Assembly: GCF_005144415.1 (NCBI RefSeq)
Contig: NZ_SWJE01000003.1
Coordinates: 1 to 64,000, forward strand
Source: Trinickia terrae
GTDB taxonomy: Bacteria > Pseudomonadota > Gammaproteobacteria > Burkholderiales > Burkholderiaceae
DNA: 64,000 nt
Direction of reading: 5' to 3'
Numbering within the stretch: the stretch's first letter is position 1; the number at the start of each line of letters is the position of its first letter. Under the pieces are notes generated by a model. That model ran no database searches and was not told the DNA's origin. It worked only from the letters and a program-made list of their open reading frames with translations. Shown here in pieces: positions 19,892 through 30,296 of this stretch. A program made the translations under genes and the position numbers.

Positions 19892-20623
19892 TTAAAAGCG
19901 GTAGCCGATCTTGGCGTAGGTGACGATCGGGTTGAGGCGGACTTTCGTTTGCGAATTGACCGTCAATGTGCCGACCGGGGTTTGTGCCTGCGTCGTGAAG
20001 TTCGCCTTCACGCTGAGCGGGATGTACGAGACCGACACGCCTGCGAACCAGTGGTCCGTGAAGTTGTAGTTGAAGCCGAGATTAAACACGGGCGCCCAGG
20101 AACGATCCGTGGAAACGCTGGTCGGACCATGCAGGACGTTGGCTTGAAACGTACTGTTGGTGATGCTGGCGTCGGTGAACCAGACGTAGGTGGCGCCGAT
20201 GCCGACGTACGGACGGAACTTCGCTTGCGCGCTCATGAAGTTCCACTTGAGCAGGAACGCCGGGCTCCATTGGCGGACCGTGCCGAGCGTGCCGTACTGC
20301 GAGTAGGTGCCGGAGCCTTGCAGATCGAATTTCGGCGGGACGCCGATTTCGAATTCGGCAGCGAGATGGTCGGTCACGAAGTAGCCGATGCTCCCGCCAA
20401 TCGTATCGGAGTTGTCGACGCTGGCGCCGGAGCCGCTTTGGATGCCCAGGCTGGCTGGGACCGGCGAGCCTCCGGAACTGGTTATCTGCAAGGGATCGCT
20501 GCTGCTTTGAGGTGATAGATGGAACCAACCCGTCGTCAAGTAAAACGTCCCGGCCGTTTGCGCATGTGCTGCGGTCATGCAGGCGAGCGCTGTCGCCCCC
20601 GTAATGGCCTGTTTTAATTTCAT
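19892..20623 (-). CDS. ompW: OmpW family outer-membrane protein
   Basis: A 243-residue small beta-barrel with a signal peptide (1-21, ending AHAQ). Alternating strands and the terminal aromatic pattern IVTYAKIGYRF (final Phe) are typical for insertion by the BAM machinery; the motif FRPYVGIGATYVWF is conserved in OmpW. It has its own terminator and a 186-base upstream gap, so it is monocistronic. OmpW proteins are thought to pass small hydrophobic molecules; the substrate here is unknown. Confidence 0.9.
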   Translation of the reverse strand: MKLKQAITGATALACMTAAHAQTAGTFYLTTGWFHLSPQSSSDPLQITSSGGSPVPASLGIQSGSGASVDNSDTIGGSIGYFVTDHLAAEFEIGVPPKFDLQGSGTYSQYGTLGTVRQWSPAFLLKWNFMSAQAKFRPYVGIGATYVWFTDASITNSTFQANVLHGPTSVSTDRSWAPVFNLGFNYNFTDHWFAGVSVSYIPLSVKANFTTQAQTPVGTLTVNSQTKVRLNPIVTYAKIGYRF

Positions 20624-20809
20624 GTGTCCTCCTCCATAAAAGGCCCGTTTATTATGAAGAGAAGGTTTGAATCAGACCATATGCGCCCGCTAGAGCATTC
20701 TCCCTAAGCGCCGCGCCGCTTCTGGCTGAGCCGCGTCCCGCTTGAATCGAACGTACGTGCGGCTCTTGGACCTTCGGGTAACTACCAACGCGACGAAACG
20801 GAATCCAGC

Positions 20810-21517
20810 ATGGCACGCCTCGCACGTCTCTATGTTCCTGAACAGCCGCAGCACGTGATCCTGCGCGGACTCGATCAGCAGCCCGCTTTTGTCGACGACC
20901 AGGACTACGAGTTATTCATCGATTGCCTCAAGGCCGCGGCGCGCGATCATCGCTTGGCCATTCATGCCTATGTGCTGATGCCCGGCGCGGTGCAACTGCT
21001 GGTCACGCCCAGCGACGAGGCGAGCCTGCCCAAGGCGATGCAGGCAGTCGGCCGGCGCTACGTTGCGCATTTCAACCGGCGCTATGCGCGGCGCGGCACC
21101 TTGTGGGAAGGGCGCTACCGCGCCACCGTCATCGAAGGCGAGCGCTACTTCCTGCTGGCGAGCCGCGTCGTCGAGATGTGTCCGGCGCGCGCGCAGCTCG
21201 CCACCAGTCCTGAGGACTACCGCTGGTCGAGCTATCGGCACCACATCGGGCTCACGATCGACAGCCTCGTGACGGACCACCCGCTCTACTGGTCGCTCGG
21301 CAATACGCCGTTCGAGCGGCAGCGCGCCTACAAGGAGCTCTGCGAGTTGCCGCTCGACGAACGCGAGGCGAGTCAATTGCAGCAGGCGACGTTGAAGGGC
21401 TGGGTGCTCGGCGGTGAGTCGTATCGCGAGTGGGCCGCGGGGGCGGCGAACCGGCGCGTGTCACCGCTGCCGCGCGGCCGGCCGAGAAAGGTTCGCGAGA
21501 CGCCGCGTACGCAATGA
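20810..21517 (+). CDS. RAYT/Y1-transposase-like protein lacking the HUH histidines
   Basis: A 235-residue protein of the REP-associated tyrosine transposase (Y1_Tnp) family. The family frame is plain: ARLARLYVPEQPQHVILRG at the start, HAYVLM (52-57) and the FNRRYARRGTLWEGRYRA block (88-105). However, the metal-binding HUH site, normally MxNHVHLL, reads MPGAVQLL here (57-64), so both histidines are replaced (Ala60, Gln62). The usual RYIELNPVRA reads RVVEMCPARA. It is therefore unlikely to cut DNA and may be a domesticated nucleic-acid-binding protein. No flanking inverted repeats or target duplication are visible. It lies upstream of gltB on the same strand. Confidence 0.85.
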   Translation: MARLARLYVPEQPQHVILRGLDQQPAFVDDQDYELFIDCLKAAARDHRLAIHAYVLMPGAVQLLVTPSDEASLPKAMQAVGRRYVAHFNRRYARRGTLWEGRYRATVIEGERYFLLASRVVEMCPARAQLATSPEDYRWSSYRHHIGLTIDSLVTDHPLYWSLGNTPFERQRAYKELCELPLDEREASQLQQATLKGWVLGGESYREWAAGAANRRVSPLPRGRPRKVRETPRTQ

Positions 21518-21828
21518 GCGGCAGTGTGGCCGCCGGCTGGCGAAGGCGGCAGAAAGAAGCGGCATCTGCGGGTGTCGTTTCTTTTTGCCCGATTTTAATG
21601 CGACCCCAATAAATCGAACGAGTGATGCACCACTTCGATAATTGGTGTCATATCATCACGTTTTTATTGCTATTCCATTGATTCGTCGCGTATATTCCGA
21701 TTTCCGGCGGTTCCCAGGCGCACAACGCAGGAAGCCCGATCGCCCCCGCGGCTGCACACCGGCACAGCGAATGGCGGAACAACAAATGGTTTAACGGCCG
21801 CTTACGGCCCCTCTCACACGGTGTCCCC
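21518..21828. promoter_or_regulatory. gltB upstream region with promoter-like and hairpin elements
   Basis: A 311-base gap between the RAYT gene and gltB, with an unusually AT-rich core (about 21595-21700). It holds an interrupted palindrome GTGATG-CACCA (21622-21632) with TGGTG (21643-21647) and CATCAC (21654-21659), followed by five T, which may end the upstream gene. A sigma70-like pair TTGCTA (21667-21672) and TATATT (21691-21696), spacing 18, would then drive gltBD with a leader of about 125 bases. No protein gene is seen. Confidence 0.45.
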
Positions 21829-24800
21829 ATGAACGACCCCCTGCAACCGATGCACTCGGTCCCCGCCGCGCAAGGTCTGTACGACCCGCAAAACGAGCAT
21901 GACGCCTGTGGCGTCGGCTTCGTCGCCCACATCAAGGGCAAGAAGAGCCACGACATCATTCAGCAAGGCCTCAAGATTCTCGAGAACCTCGACCACCGGG
22001 GCGCTGTCGGCGCCGATCCGCTGATGGGCGACGGCGCGGGCATCCTGATCCAGATTCCGGACGGCTTCTATCGCGAGGAAATGGCCAAGCAGGGCGTGAC
22101 GCTGCCGCCCGCCGGCGAATACGGCGTCGGCATGATCTTCCTGCCGAAGGAGCACGCGTCGCGGCTCGCCTGCGAGCAGGAGCTCGAGCGCACGGTGAAG
22201 GCCGAAGGCCAGGTCGTGCTGGGCTGGCGCGACGTGCCGGTCGATCATGCGATGCCGATCTCGCCGACCGTGAAGGCGACCGAGCCGCTGATCCGCCAGA
22301 TCTTCATCGGCCGCGGCAAGGACATCATGGTCACCGACGCGCTCGAACGGAAGCTGTACGTGATCCGCAAGACCGCGAGCCACCGCATCCAGGCGCTCAA
22401 GCTCAAGCACGGCAAGGAATACTTTGTGCCGTCGATGTCGGCGCGCACGGTGGTCTACAAGGGCCTGCTGCTGGCGGGCCAGGTCGGCGTCTACTACCGC
22501 GATCTGCAGGACGAGCGCGTCGTCTCGGCGCTGGCGCTCGTGCACCAGCGCTTCTCGACGAACACGTTCCCGGCCTGGGAGCTCGCGCACCCGTACCGGA
22601 TGATCGCGCACAACGGCGAGATCAACACCGTGAAGGGCAACGTGAACTGGCTGAACGCGCGCACCGGCGCGATCGCCTCGCACGTGCTCGGCGACGACCT
22701 GCCGAAGCTCTGGCCGCTGATCTACCCGGGCCAGTCCGATACGGCGTCGTTCGACAACTGCCTCGAGCTGCTCGTGATGGCGGGCTACCCGCTCGTCCAC
22801 GCGATGATGATGATGATTCCCGAAGCGTGGGAGCAGCACACGCTGATGGACGACAACCGCCGCGCGTTCTACGAATACCACGCCGCGATGATGGAGCCGT
22901 GGGACGGCCCCGCCGCGATCGCGTTCACCGACGGCCGCCAGATCGGCGCGACGCTCGACCGTAACGGCCTGCGCCCGGCGCGCTATCTGATCACCGACGA
23001 CGACCTCGTCATCATGGCGTCGGAAGCGGGCGTGCTGCCGATTCCCGAATCGAAGATCGTCAAGAAGTGGCGCCTGCAGCCGGGCAAGATGTTCCTGATC
23101 GACATGGAGCACGGCCGCATCATCGACGACAAGGAGCTCAAGGACAATCTCGCGAACGCGAAGCCCTACAAGAGCTGGATCGACGCGGTCCGGATCAAGC
23201 TCGACGAGATCGAGCCGAAGGCGGAAGACGTCGCGACCGAGCGCCGTGAAGCCGCTGCGCTGCTCGATCGCCAGCAGGCGTTCGGCTACACGCAGGAAGA
23301 CGTCAAGTTCCTGATGGCGCCGATGGCGCAGCAGGGCGAAGAAGCCGTCGGCTCGATGGGCAACGACTCGCCGTTGGCCGTCATGTCGAACAAGAACAAG
23401 ACGCTCTATCACTACTTCAAGCAGCTGTTCGCGCAGGTGACGAACCCGCCGATCGACCCGATCCGCGAAAACATGGTGATGTCGCTCGTCTCGTTCATCG
23501 GCCCGAAGCCGAACCTGCTCGATACGAACAACATCAACCCGCCGATGCGTCTCGAAGTGTCGCAGCCGGTGCTCGACTTCAAGGACATCGCAAAGATCCG
23601 CGCGATCGATCAGTACACGGGCGGCAAGTTCAGTTCGTATGAGCTGAACATCTGCTATCCGGTGGCCTGGGGCAAGGAAGGCATCGAGGCGCGTCTCGCG
23701 TCGCTGTGCGCGGAAGCGGTCGACGCAGTGAAGTCCGGCTACAACATGCTGATCGTGTCGGACCGCCGCACCGATCGCGACAACGTCGCGATTCCGGCAC
23801 TGCTCGCCACGGCCGCGATCCACACGCATCTCGTGAGCCAGGGGCTGCGCACGAGCACGGGCCTCGTCGTCGAGACGGGCTCGGCGCGTGAGACGCACCA
23901 CTTCGCGCTGCTCGCGGGCTACGGCGCCGAAGCCGTCCACCCGTACCTCGCGATGGAAACGCTCGCGCAGCTCACCCTGGGCTTGAAGGGCGACTTGTCG
24001 GCGGAAAAGGCCATCTACAACTTCACCAAGGCGATCGGCAAGGGCCTGCAGAAGGTCATGTCGAAGATGGGCATCTCGACCTACATGTCCTATACCGGCG
24101 CGCAGATCTTCGAAGCGGTTGGTCTCGCGAGCGATCTCGTCGAGAAGTATTTCAAGGGCACGGCGTCGAAGGTCGGCGGCATCGGCTTGTTCGAAGTGGC
24201 CGAGGAGGCGATTCGCCTGCATCGCGACGCGTTCGGCGACGATCCGGTCCTCGCGGCGATGCTCGATGCGGGCGGCGAGTACGCGTTCCGCATCCGCGGC
24301 GAAGACCACATGTGGACGCCCGATGCGATCGCCAAGCTCCAGCACTCGACGCGCAGCAACTCGTACCAGACGTACAAGGAGTACGCGCACCTGATCAACG
24401 ACCAGACCCGCCGCCACATGACGTTCCGCGGCCTGTTCGAGTTCAAGGTCGCGCCGGCCAAGGCGATTCCGCTCGACGAAGTGGAGTCGGCCAAGGAAAT
24501 CGTCAAGCGTTTCGCGACGGGCGCGATGTCGCTCGGCTCGATCTCGACCGAAGCTCACGCCACGCTTGCCGTCGCGATGAACCGCATCGGCGGCAAGTCG
24601 AACACGGGCGAAGGCGGCGAGGACGAAAACCGTTATCGCAACGAGTTGCGCGGCATCCCGATCAAGAACGGCGACACGCTCGCTTCGGTGATCGGTCCGG
24701 AAGTCGTGCGCGACATTCCGCTGAAGGACGGCGATTCGCTGCGCTCGAAGATCAAGCAGGTCGCGTCGGGCCGCTTCGGCGTGACGGCGGAGTACCTGGC

Positions 24801-26532
24801 GTCGGCCGACCAGATCCAGATCAAGATGGCGCAAGGCGCGAAGCCGGGCGAGGGCGGCCAGCTGCCGGGGCACAAGGTGTCAGAGTACATCGGCAAGCTG
24901 CGCTACTCCGTGCCGGGCGTCGGTCTCATTTCGCCGCCGCCGCACCACGACATCTACTCGATCGAAGACCTCGCGCAACTGATTCACGACCTGAAGAACG
25001 TGAACGCGTCGTCGAGCATTTCGGTGAAGCTCGTGTCGGAAGTGGGTGTTGGCACGGTGGCTGCAGGTGTCGCGAAGGCGAAGGCCGACCACGTCGTGAT
25101 CGCCGGCCATGACGGCGGCACGGGCGCTTCGCCGCTGTCGTCGGTCAAGCATGCCGGCACGCCGTGGGAGCTGGGCCTCGCCGAAACGCAGCAGACGCTC
25201 GTGCTCAACCGCCTGCGCGGCCGCATCCGCGTGCAGGCCGACGGCCAGATGAAGACCGGCCGCGACGTCGTGATCGGCGCGCTGCTCGGCGCCGACGAGT
25301 TCGGCTTTGCGACGGCGCCGCTCGTCGTCGAAGGCTGCATCATGATGCGCAAGTGCCACCTGAACACGTGCCCGGTAGGCGTCGCGACGCAGGATCCGGT
25401 GCTGCGCGCGAAGTTCTCGGGCCAGCCCGAGCACGTCGTGAACTACTTCTTCTTCGTCGCCGAGGAAGTGCGCGAGATCATGGCGCAGCTCGGCATCCGC
25501 AAGTTCGACGACCTGATCGGCCGCGCGGACCTGCTCGACATGAAGAAGGGCATCGAGCACTGGAAGGCGAAGGGGCTCGATTTCTCGCGCATCTTCTATC
25601 TGCCGCAAGTGCCGGAAGAGGTCGCGCGCAAGCACGTCGAGGAGCAGGATCACGGCCTCTCTCGCGCGCTCGACCACACGCTGATCGAAAAGGCGAAGGC
25701 CGCGATCGAGAAGGGCGAGCACGTGTCGTTCATCCAGCCGGTGCGCAACGTGAACCGCACGGTCGGCGCGATGCTGTCGGGCACGATCGCGAAGAAGTAC
25801 GGTCACGACGGCCTCTCCGACGACGCGATCCACATCCAGCTCAAGGGCACCGCGGGCCAGAGCTTCGGCGCGTTCCTCGCGAAGGGCGTCACGCTCGATC
25901 TCGTCGGCGACGGCAACGACTACGTCGGCAAGGGCCTGTCGGGCGGCCGCATCATCATCCGTCCGACCAACGATTTCCGCGGCAAGTCGGAAGAGAACAT
26001 CATCTGCGGCAACACGGTGATGTACGGCGCGATCGAAGGCGAGGCGTTCCTGCGCGGCGTTGCGGGCGAGCGCTTCTGCGTGCGCAATTCCGGCGCGACC
26101 GCGGTGGTGGAAGGCACGGGCGACCACGGCTGCGAGTACATGACGGGCGGCACGGTAGTCGTGCTCGGCGAGACGGGCCGCAACTTCGCGGCCGGGATGT
26201 CGGGCGGCGTCGCCTACGTGTACGACCCGGATGGCACGTTCGCCGGCAAGTGCAACAAGTCGATGGTGGCGCTCGATCCGGTGCTCCAGCAGGTCGAGCA
26301 GGAGCGCACCGTCGACCGTGCGCTGTGGCACGCGGGCCAGACCGATGAGGCGCTGCTCAAGGGGCTCATCGAACGTCACTTCCAGTTCACGGGCTCGCCG
26401 CGTGCGAAGGCCCTGCTCGAGAACTGGGATGCATCGCGCCGTCAATTCGTGAAGGTGTTCCCGACCGAATACAAGCGCGCGCTCGGCGAGCTCGGTGCGA
26501 AGAAGGCAGGCAAGGAAGCCATGGCCGCCTGA
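21829..26532 (+). CDS. gltB: Glutamate synthase (NADPH) large subunit GltB
   Basis: 1567-residue alpha subunit that makes two glutamates from glutamine and 2-oxoglutarate with electrons from GltD. After a short propeptide, Cys27 (DACGVGFVA) is the expected N-terminal nucleophile of the class II amidotransferase domain. The central domain, the FMN-binding synthase barrel (about 800-1200) and the C-terminal GxGxG beta-helix (about 1300-1500) follow. The 3Fe-4S cysteines lie in [16 protein letters not shown]. The gap to gltD is 119 bases. Confidence 0.97.
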   Translation: MNDPLQPMHSVPAAQGLYDPQNEHDACGVGFVAHIKGKKSHDIIQQGLKILENLDHRGAVGADPLMGDGAGILIQIPDGFYREEMAKQGVTLPPAGEYGVGMIFLPKEHASRLACEQELERTVKAEGQVVLGWRDVPVDHAMPISPTVKATEPLIRQIFIGRGKDIMVTDALERKLYVIRKTASHRIQALKLKHGKEYFVPSMSARTVVYKGLLLAGQVGVYYRDLQDERVVSALALVHQRFSTNTFPAWELAHPYRMIAHNGEINTVKGNVNWLNARTGAIASHVLGDDLPKLWPLIYPGQSDTASFDNCLELLVMAGYPLVHAMMMMIPEAWEQHTLMDDNRRAFYEYHAAMMEPWDGPAAIAFTDGRQIGATLDRNGLRPARYLITDDDLVIMASEAGVLPIPESKIVKKWRLQPGKMFLIDMEHGRIIDDKELKDNLANAKPYKSWIDAVRIKLDEIEPKAEDVATERREAAALLDRQQAFGYTQEDVKFLMAPMAQQGEEAVGSMGNDSPLAVMSNKNKTLYHYFKQLFAQVTNPPIDPIRENMVMSLVSFIGPKPNLLDTNNINPPMRLEVSQPVLDFKDIAKIRAIDQYTGGKFSSYELNICYPVAWGKEGIEARLASLCAEAVDAVKSGYNMLIVSDRRTDRDNVAIPALLATAAIHTHLVSQGLRTSTGLVVETGSARETHHFALLAGYGAEAVHPYLAMETLAQLTLGLKGDLSAEKAIYNFTKAIGKGLQKVMSKMGISTYMSYTGAQIFEAVGLASDLVEKYFKGTASKVGGIGLFEVAEEAIRLHRDAFGDDPVLAAMLDAGGEYAFRIRGEDHMWTPDAIAKLQHSTRSNSYQTYKEYAHLINDQTRRHMTFRGLFEFKVAPAKAIPLDEVESAKEIVKRFATGAMSLGSISTEAHATLAVAMNRIGGKSNTGEGGEDENRYRNELRGIPIKNGDTLASVIGPEVVRDIPLKDGDSLRSKIKQVASGRFGVTAEYLASADQIQIKMAQGAKPGEGGQLPGHKVSEYIGKLRYSVPGVGLISPPPHHDIYSIEDLAQLIHDLKNVNASSSISVKLVSEVGVGTVAAGVAKAKADHVVIAGHDGGTGASPLSSVKHAGTPWELGLAETQQTLVLNRLRGRIRVQADGQMKTGRDVVIGALLGADEFGFATAPLVVEGCIMMRKCHLNTCPVGVATQDPVLRAKFSGQPEHVVNYFFFVAEEVREIMAQLGIRKFDDLIGRADLLDMKKGIEHWKAKGLDFSRIFYLPQVPEEVARKHVEEQDHGLSRALDHTLIEKAKAAIEKGEHVSFIQPVRNVNRTVGAMLSGTIAKKYGHDGLSDDAIHIQLKGTAGQSFGAFLAKGVTLDLVGDGNDYVGKGLSGGRIIIRPTNDFRGKSEENIICGNTVMYGAIEGEAFLRGVAGERFCVRNSGATAVVEGTGDHGCEYMTGGTVVVLGETGRNFAAGMSGGVAYVYDPDGTFAGKCNKSMVALDPVLQQVEQERTVDRALWHAGQTDEALLKGLIERHFQFTGSPRAKALLENWDASRRQFVKVFPTEYKRALGELGAKKAGKEAMAA

Positions 26533-26651
26533 TTCGTAACCGGCAATTCCGCCGAGACTGACGACTGATCGCCAGCGATTTTCGAAGCACCCGCCGCGAA
26601 CGCGCGGCGGGCGCCGATCCCCTTACCGATACAGAGATAGATGAGAACCCC

Positions 26652-28118
26652 ATGGGCAAGGCAACCGGTTTTCTCGAGTACGAACGCCGCCACGAGGCGT
26701 ATGAAGTACCGCTCACGCGAGTGAAGCACTACAAGGAATTCGTGTCGGCGCTGGCCGACGACGAAGCGAAGATCCAGGGCGCGCGTTGCATGGACTGCGG
26801 CATTCCGTTCTGCAACAACGGCTGCCCGGTCAACAACATCATTCCGGACTTCAACGATCTGGTGTTCCATCAGGATTGGAAGCACGCGATCGAAGTTCTG
26901 CATTCCACCAACAACTTCCCCGAGTTCACGGGCCGCATCTGCCCGGCGCCGTGCGAAGCGGCGTGCACGCTCGGCATCAATGCGGACCCGGTCGGCATCA
27001 AGTCGATCGAGCACGCGATCATCGACAAAGCGTGGGCCGAAGGCTGGGTCGCGCCGCAGCCGCCGAAGCACAAGACGGGCAAGAAGGTCGCCGTGGTCGG
27101 CTCCGGCCCCGCGGGTCTCGCCGTCGCGCAGCAGCTCGCGCGCGCCGGGCATGACGTGACGGTGTTCGAGAAGAACGACCGCATCGGCGGCCTGCTGCGC
27201 TACGGCATCCCCGACTTCAAGCTCGAGAAGTGGCTGATCGACCGCCGCATGCGCCAGATGGAGGCCGAAGGCGTGACGTTCCGTGCGAGCGTGTTCGTCG
27301 GCAAGGATCCGCTTCCCGCGCACATCGGCAACACGGCCAAGGAAACCATCACGCCGGCCGAGCTGAAAGAGCAGTTCGACGCCGTCGTGATCGCGGGCGG
27401 CTCGGAAACGCCGCGCGACCTGCCGGCGCCGGGCCGTGAGCTCGCGGGCATCCATTACGCCATGGAGTTCCTGCCGCAGCAGAACAAGGTCAACGCCGGC
27501 GACAAGGTCCCCGACCAGTTGCTCGCGAAGGGCAAGCACGTCGTCGTGATCGGCGGCGGCGATACGGGCTCGGATTGCGTCGGCACGTCGAACCGCCACG
27601 GCGCGAAGAGCGTTACTCAGTTCGAGCTGCTGCCGCAGCCGCCCGAGGAAGAGAACAAGCCGCTCGTGTGGCCGTACTGGCCGATCAAGCTGCGCACGTC
27701 GTCCTCGCACGAGGAAGGCTGCGAGCGCGACTGGTCGGTGGCGACCAAGCGCTTCGAAGGCAAGAACGGCAAGGTCGACAAGCTGATCGCGGCGCGCGTC
27801 GAGTGGAAGGACGGCAAGATGCAGGAAGTGCCGGGCTCCGAGTTCGAGATGAAGGCCGATCTCGTGCTGCTCGCGATGGGCTTCACGCAGCCGGTTTCGC
27901 CGGTGCTCGAGGCGTTTGGCGTCGACAAGGACCCGCGCGGAAACGTGCGCGCTTCGACCGAGGGCGATCGCGCGTACTACACGTCGGTCGACGGCGTGTT
28001 CACCGCAGGTGACATGCGCCGCGGCCAGTCGCTCGTCGTCTGGGCGATTCGCGAAGGCCGCCAGTGCGCGCGTTCGGTCGATGCTTACCTGATGGGGCAG
28101 TCGGATTTGCCGCGCTGA
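26652..28118 (+). CDS. gltD: Glutamate synthase (NADPH) small subunit GltD
   Basis: 488-residue beta subunit carrying FAD and two 4Fe-4S clusters; it oxidises NADPH and feeds electrons to GltB. N-terminal cysteine clusters are [15 protein letters not shown] and [10 protein letters not shown]; the FAD site is [18 protein letters not shown] and the NADPH site is [13 protein letters not shown]. The C-terminal [16 protein letters not shown] closes the FAD site. Confidence 0.97.
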   Translation: MGKATGFLEYERRHEAYEVPLTRVKHYKEFVSALADDEAKIQGARCMDCGIPFCNNGCPVNNIIPDFNDLVFHQDWKHAIEVLHSTNNFPEFTGRICPAPCEAACTLGINADPVGIKSIEHAIIDKAWAEGWVAPQPPKHKTGKKVAVVGSGPAGLAVAQQLARAGHDVTVFEKNDRIGGLLRYGIPDFKLEKWLIDRRMRQMEAEGVTFRASVFVGKDPLPAHIGNTAKETITPAELKEQFDAVVIAGGSETPRDLPAPGRELAGIHYAMEFLPQQNKVNAGDKVPDQLLAKGKHVVVIGGGDTGSDCVGTSNRHGAKSVTQFELLPQPPEEENKPLVWPYWPIKLRTSSSHEEGCERDWSVATKRFEGKNGKVDKLIAARVEWKDGKMQEVPGSEFEMKADLVLLAMGFTQPVSPVLEAFGVDKDPRGNVRASTEGDRAYYTSVDGVFTAGDMRRGQSLVVWAIREGRQCARSVDAYLMGQSDLPR

Positions 28119-28371
28119 TTCGCGGCGCGCGTTGCCGTGTAAGCAAGGCGAGGCGTTCTTGGGGACGCCCGCCGGTTCAGGTTGCAGGGCTGGGTGGAGA
28201 CGCGAAGTAGCACGATAAAGCGGTAACGAAGGCCGGGCGTCCGCGAGGGCGACCCGGCCTCGTCACATCTGGCGACTGCATGGGAGGTGCCGGCGCAGTA
28301 CAGTAGGAGGATCGCGCGCGACTGGTGCGCCGGGCTGACCGTGCGCAGCGGACGGACGAACGGAGGCGCCT

Positions 28372-28911
28372 GTGGACGACGACTGGCAACGCTGCTTCAT
28401 CGCACTCGCACCCGACGCGGCAACCCGCACGATGCTCTCCGCGCTCCCTTCTCCGCCGATCGCGCGGCGCGTGCCGGTCGATCAGCTGCATCTGACGGTC
28501 GCGTTCCTGGGCACGATTTCCGCATGCAAGGGCGGGCTTCTTGGCTATGAGCTACCGTCGCTTGCCGAGGCGCTGCCGGCGTTTCGCCCGGAGCGCATCG
28601 AGCACTGGCCGGGGCCGGCGCATCCGCGGCTGACGGTGGCGGTGCTGGCGAAATCCGAGGCGTTGTTCGCGCTCGCCGCGCGTCTCAAGGCGGTGCTGGA
28701 GAAGCTGGAGCTGCCAATGGATGACCGCGCGTTCCGTCCGCACATCACGCTCGCGCGGTTTCCGCGCGATGCTTCGGCGCTTTGCGAATTACCGGTGCCG
28801 GTGGCGGGCCTGACGGTCCGCTTCGACACGCTCGCGCTGTACTCGAGCACGCTTGCACGGCACGGGGCGCGTTATAGCCAGCTGGCTGTTGCCGCGCTGC
28901 CGGGGGACTGA
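28372..28911 (+). CDS. thpR: RNA 2',3'-cyclic phosphodiesterase (LigT/ThpR, 2H family)
   Basis: A 179-residue 2H phosphoesterase with both catalytic tetrapeptides: HLTV (40-43) in HLTVAFLG and HITL (124-127) in RPHITLARF. Bacterial members hydrolyse 2',3'-cyclic phosphate ends of RNA. GTG 28372 is preceded by CGGAGGCG at a good distance. It converges on dadA, with 68 bases between stops. Confidence 0.9.
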   Translation: MDDDWQRCFIALAPDAATRTMLSALPSPPIARRVPVDQLHLTVAFLGTISACKGGLLGYELPSLAEALPAFRPERIEHWPGPAHPRLTVAVLAKSEALFALAARLKAVLEKLELPMDDRAFRPHITLARFPRDASALCELPVPVAGLTVRFDTLALYSSTLARHGARYSQLAVAALPGD

Positions 28912-28979
28912 GGCGCCGCAGCACGCAGCAGCGGGCGCAAGCGTGATTCACCGCGCCGCTCGAATGCCGGGGCCTGCCC

Positions 28980-30248
28980 CTACGCGCGATACCGCGCCAA
29001 CGTCAGCCCGTCGAGATCGATCTCCGGCTTCGCGCCCGTGACGAGATCCGCGACCACCTTGCCCGAACCCATCGACATCGCCCATCCCGTCGAGCCATGG
29101 CCGAGGTTCAGCCACAGCCCGTCGATGCCGCACGGGCCGACGAGCGGCGCGCCATCGGGCGTCATCGGCCGGCGGCCGACCCAGAATTGCGCTGTCGACG
29201 GTTTCGCCGCGTGCGGGAACCAGTCGTCGAGCACCTTCATCAGCGTTTGCAGCGCCTGTTCGCGCAGCGTTGCGCGGTGGTCGCCGAGCTCCGCCGTGCC
29301 CGCGATGCGCAGGTTCGGGCCGAAGCGCGTGATCGCCGTCTTCAACGATTCGTCCATTAGCGCGGCGCGCGGCGCTTTTTCGTCGTCGACGACGGGCAGC
29401 GTCGCCGAATAGCCCTTCACCGGATAGAGCGGAACCTTGACGCCGAGTGACGCAAGCAGATCCGCGCTGTCGACGCCGAGCGCGGTCACGGCTGCATCGG
29501 CCGCGAGCGTCTGTTGAGCGCCTTGCCGGTCTTGGATCCGCACGCCGCGCACCTTGCCGCCTTGCACGTCGAGCGCGCGCACGTGCGTGTCGAAGCGAAA
29601 CCGCACGCCGTTCGCCTCGCAGACGGTGCGCAGCTCGCGCGTAAAGGCCGCGCAATCGCCGGCTTCGTCGTCGGGCAGATAGAGGCCCGCGTACGGCGCT
29701 TGCCTGGCCCAGCGCAATCCCGGCTCGATCTGCACGCATTCGGCGCCGCTGACTTCGCGATGCGCGATGCCTGCGTCGCGCAGCACGGCGAGCGAGGGCT
29801 GTGCGAGCTCGACGTCGAACTCGCTGCGAAAGAGCTGCAAGTAGCCTTGGCTGCGGCGGTAGTCGAACGAGTGCCGGCTGCGAAACGCGTGGAGGCACGC
29901 GCGGCTGTAGTACGCGACGCGCTGCATCCGCTCCTTGTTCACCCGAAAGCGTGCGAGATCGCATTCGCGCAGCCAGCGCGCGATCCAGCGCCATTGCGCG
30001 GCGTCGAGCGTGGGCCGGAAGATGAGCGGTGACGCCGGCTTGAACAGGTACTTGAGGATCTTCGCCGGCATGCCGGGCGCGGCCCACGGCGTCACATAGC
30101 CGGGCGCGATGACGCCCGCGTTGCCGAAGCTCGTGGCGAGCGCGACGTCCGGCTCGCGTTCGACGACGGTGACGTCGCAGCCTCGTTCGCGCAAGTAAAA
30201 CGCGGTGGCGACGCCGATTACGCCGCCGCCGAGGACTATCGTTTGCAT
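28980..30248 (-). CDS. DadA-like D-amino-acid dehydrogenase (FAD-dependent)
   Basis: 422-residue DAO-family flavoenzyme with FAD dinucleotide motif VLGGGVIGVATAFYL at the N-terminus, the DadA-like ATSFGNAGVIAPGYVTPWAAPG block, and the terminal GHGSTGWAMSMGSGK. Such enzymes deaminate D-amino acids to 2-oxo acids and feed electrons to the respiratory chain. It is probably a DadA paralogue rather than the alanine-catabolic dadA, because no alanine racemase gene is adjacent; instead it lies 48 bases downstream of an MFS carrier on the same strand. Confidence 0.88.
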   Translation of the reverse strand: MQTIVLGGGVIGVATAFYLRERGCDVTVVEREPDVALATSFGNAGVIAPGYVTPWAAPGMPAKILKYLFKPASPLIFRPTLDAAQWRWIARWLRECDLARFRVNKERMQRVAYYSRACLHAFRSRHSFDYRRSQGYLQLFRSEFDVELAQPSLAVLRDAGIAHREVSGAECVQIEPGLRWARQAPYAGLYLPDDEAGDCAAFTRELRTVCEANGVRFRFDTHVRALDVQGGKVRGVRIQDRQGAQQTLAADAAVTALGVDSADLLASLGVKVPLYPVKGYSATLPVVDDEKAPRAALMDESLKTAITRFGPNLRIAGTAELGDHRATLREQALQTLMKVLDDWFPHAAKPSTAQFWVGRRPMTPDGAPLVGPCGIDGLWLNLGHGSTGWAMSMGSGKVVADLVTGAKPEIDLDGLTLARYRA

Positions 30249-30296
30249 GATTGGATTACGTGGTGAAGCTTGGGCGAGGCGCGGCCTTGAGCTACC

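Noticed and set aside
20700-21530. Complete insertion sequence around the RAYT-like gene
   Set aside because: No terminal inverted repeats, target duplication or subterminal hairpins could be matched; the gene stands alone.
21814-24873. A 1019-codon minus-strand open frame opposite gltB
   Set aside because: It is the shadow of a GC-rich gene: Arg/Asp/Ala/His-rich composition, no family motif, and gltB on the other strand is certain.
28231-28259. GC hairpin (GGCCGGG/CCCGGCC) downstream of gltD as a terminator
   Set aside because: No T-run follows on either strand; it may be chance in GC-rich DNA.
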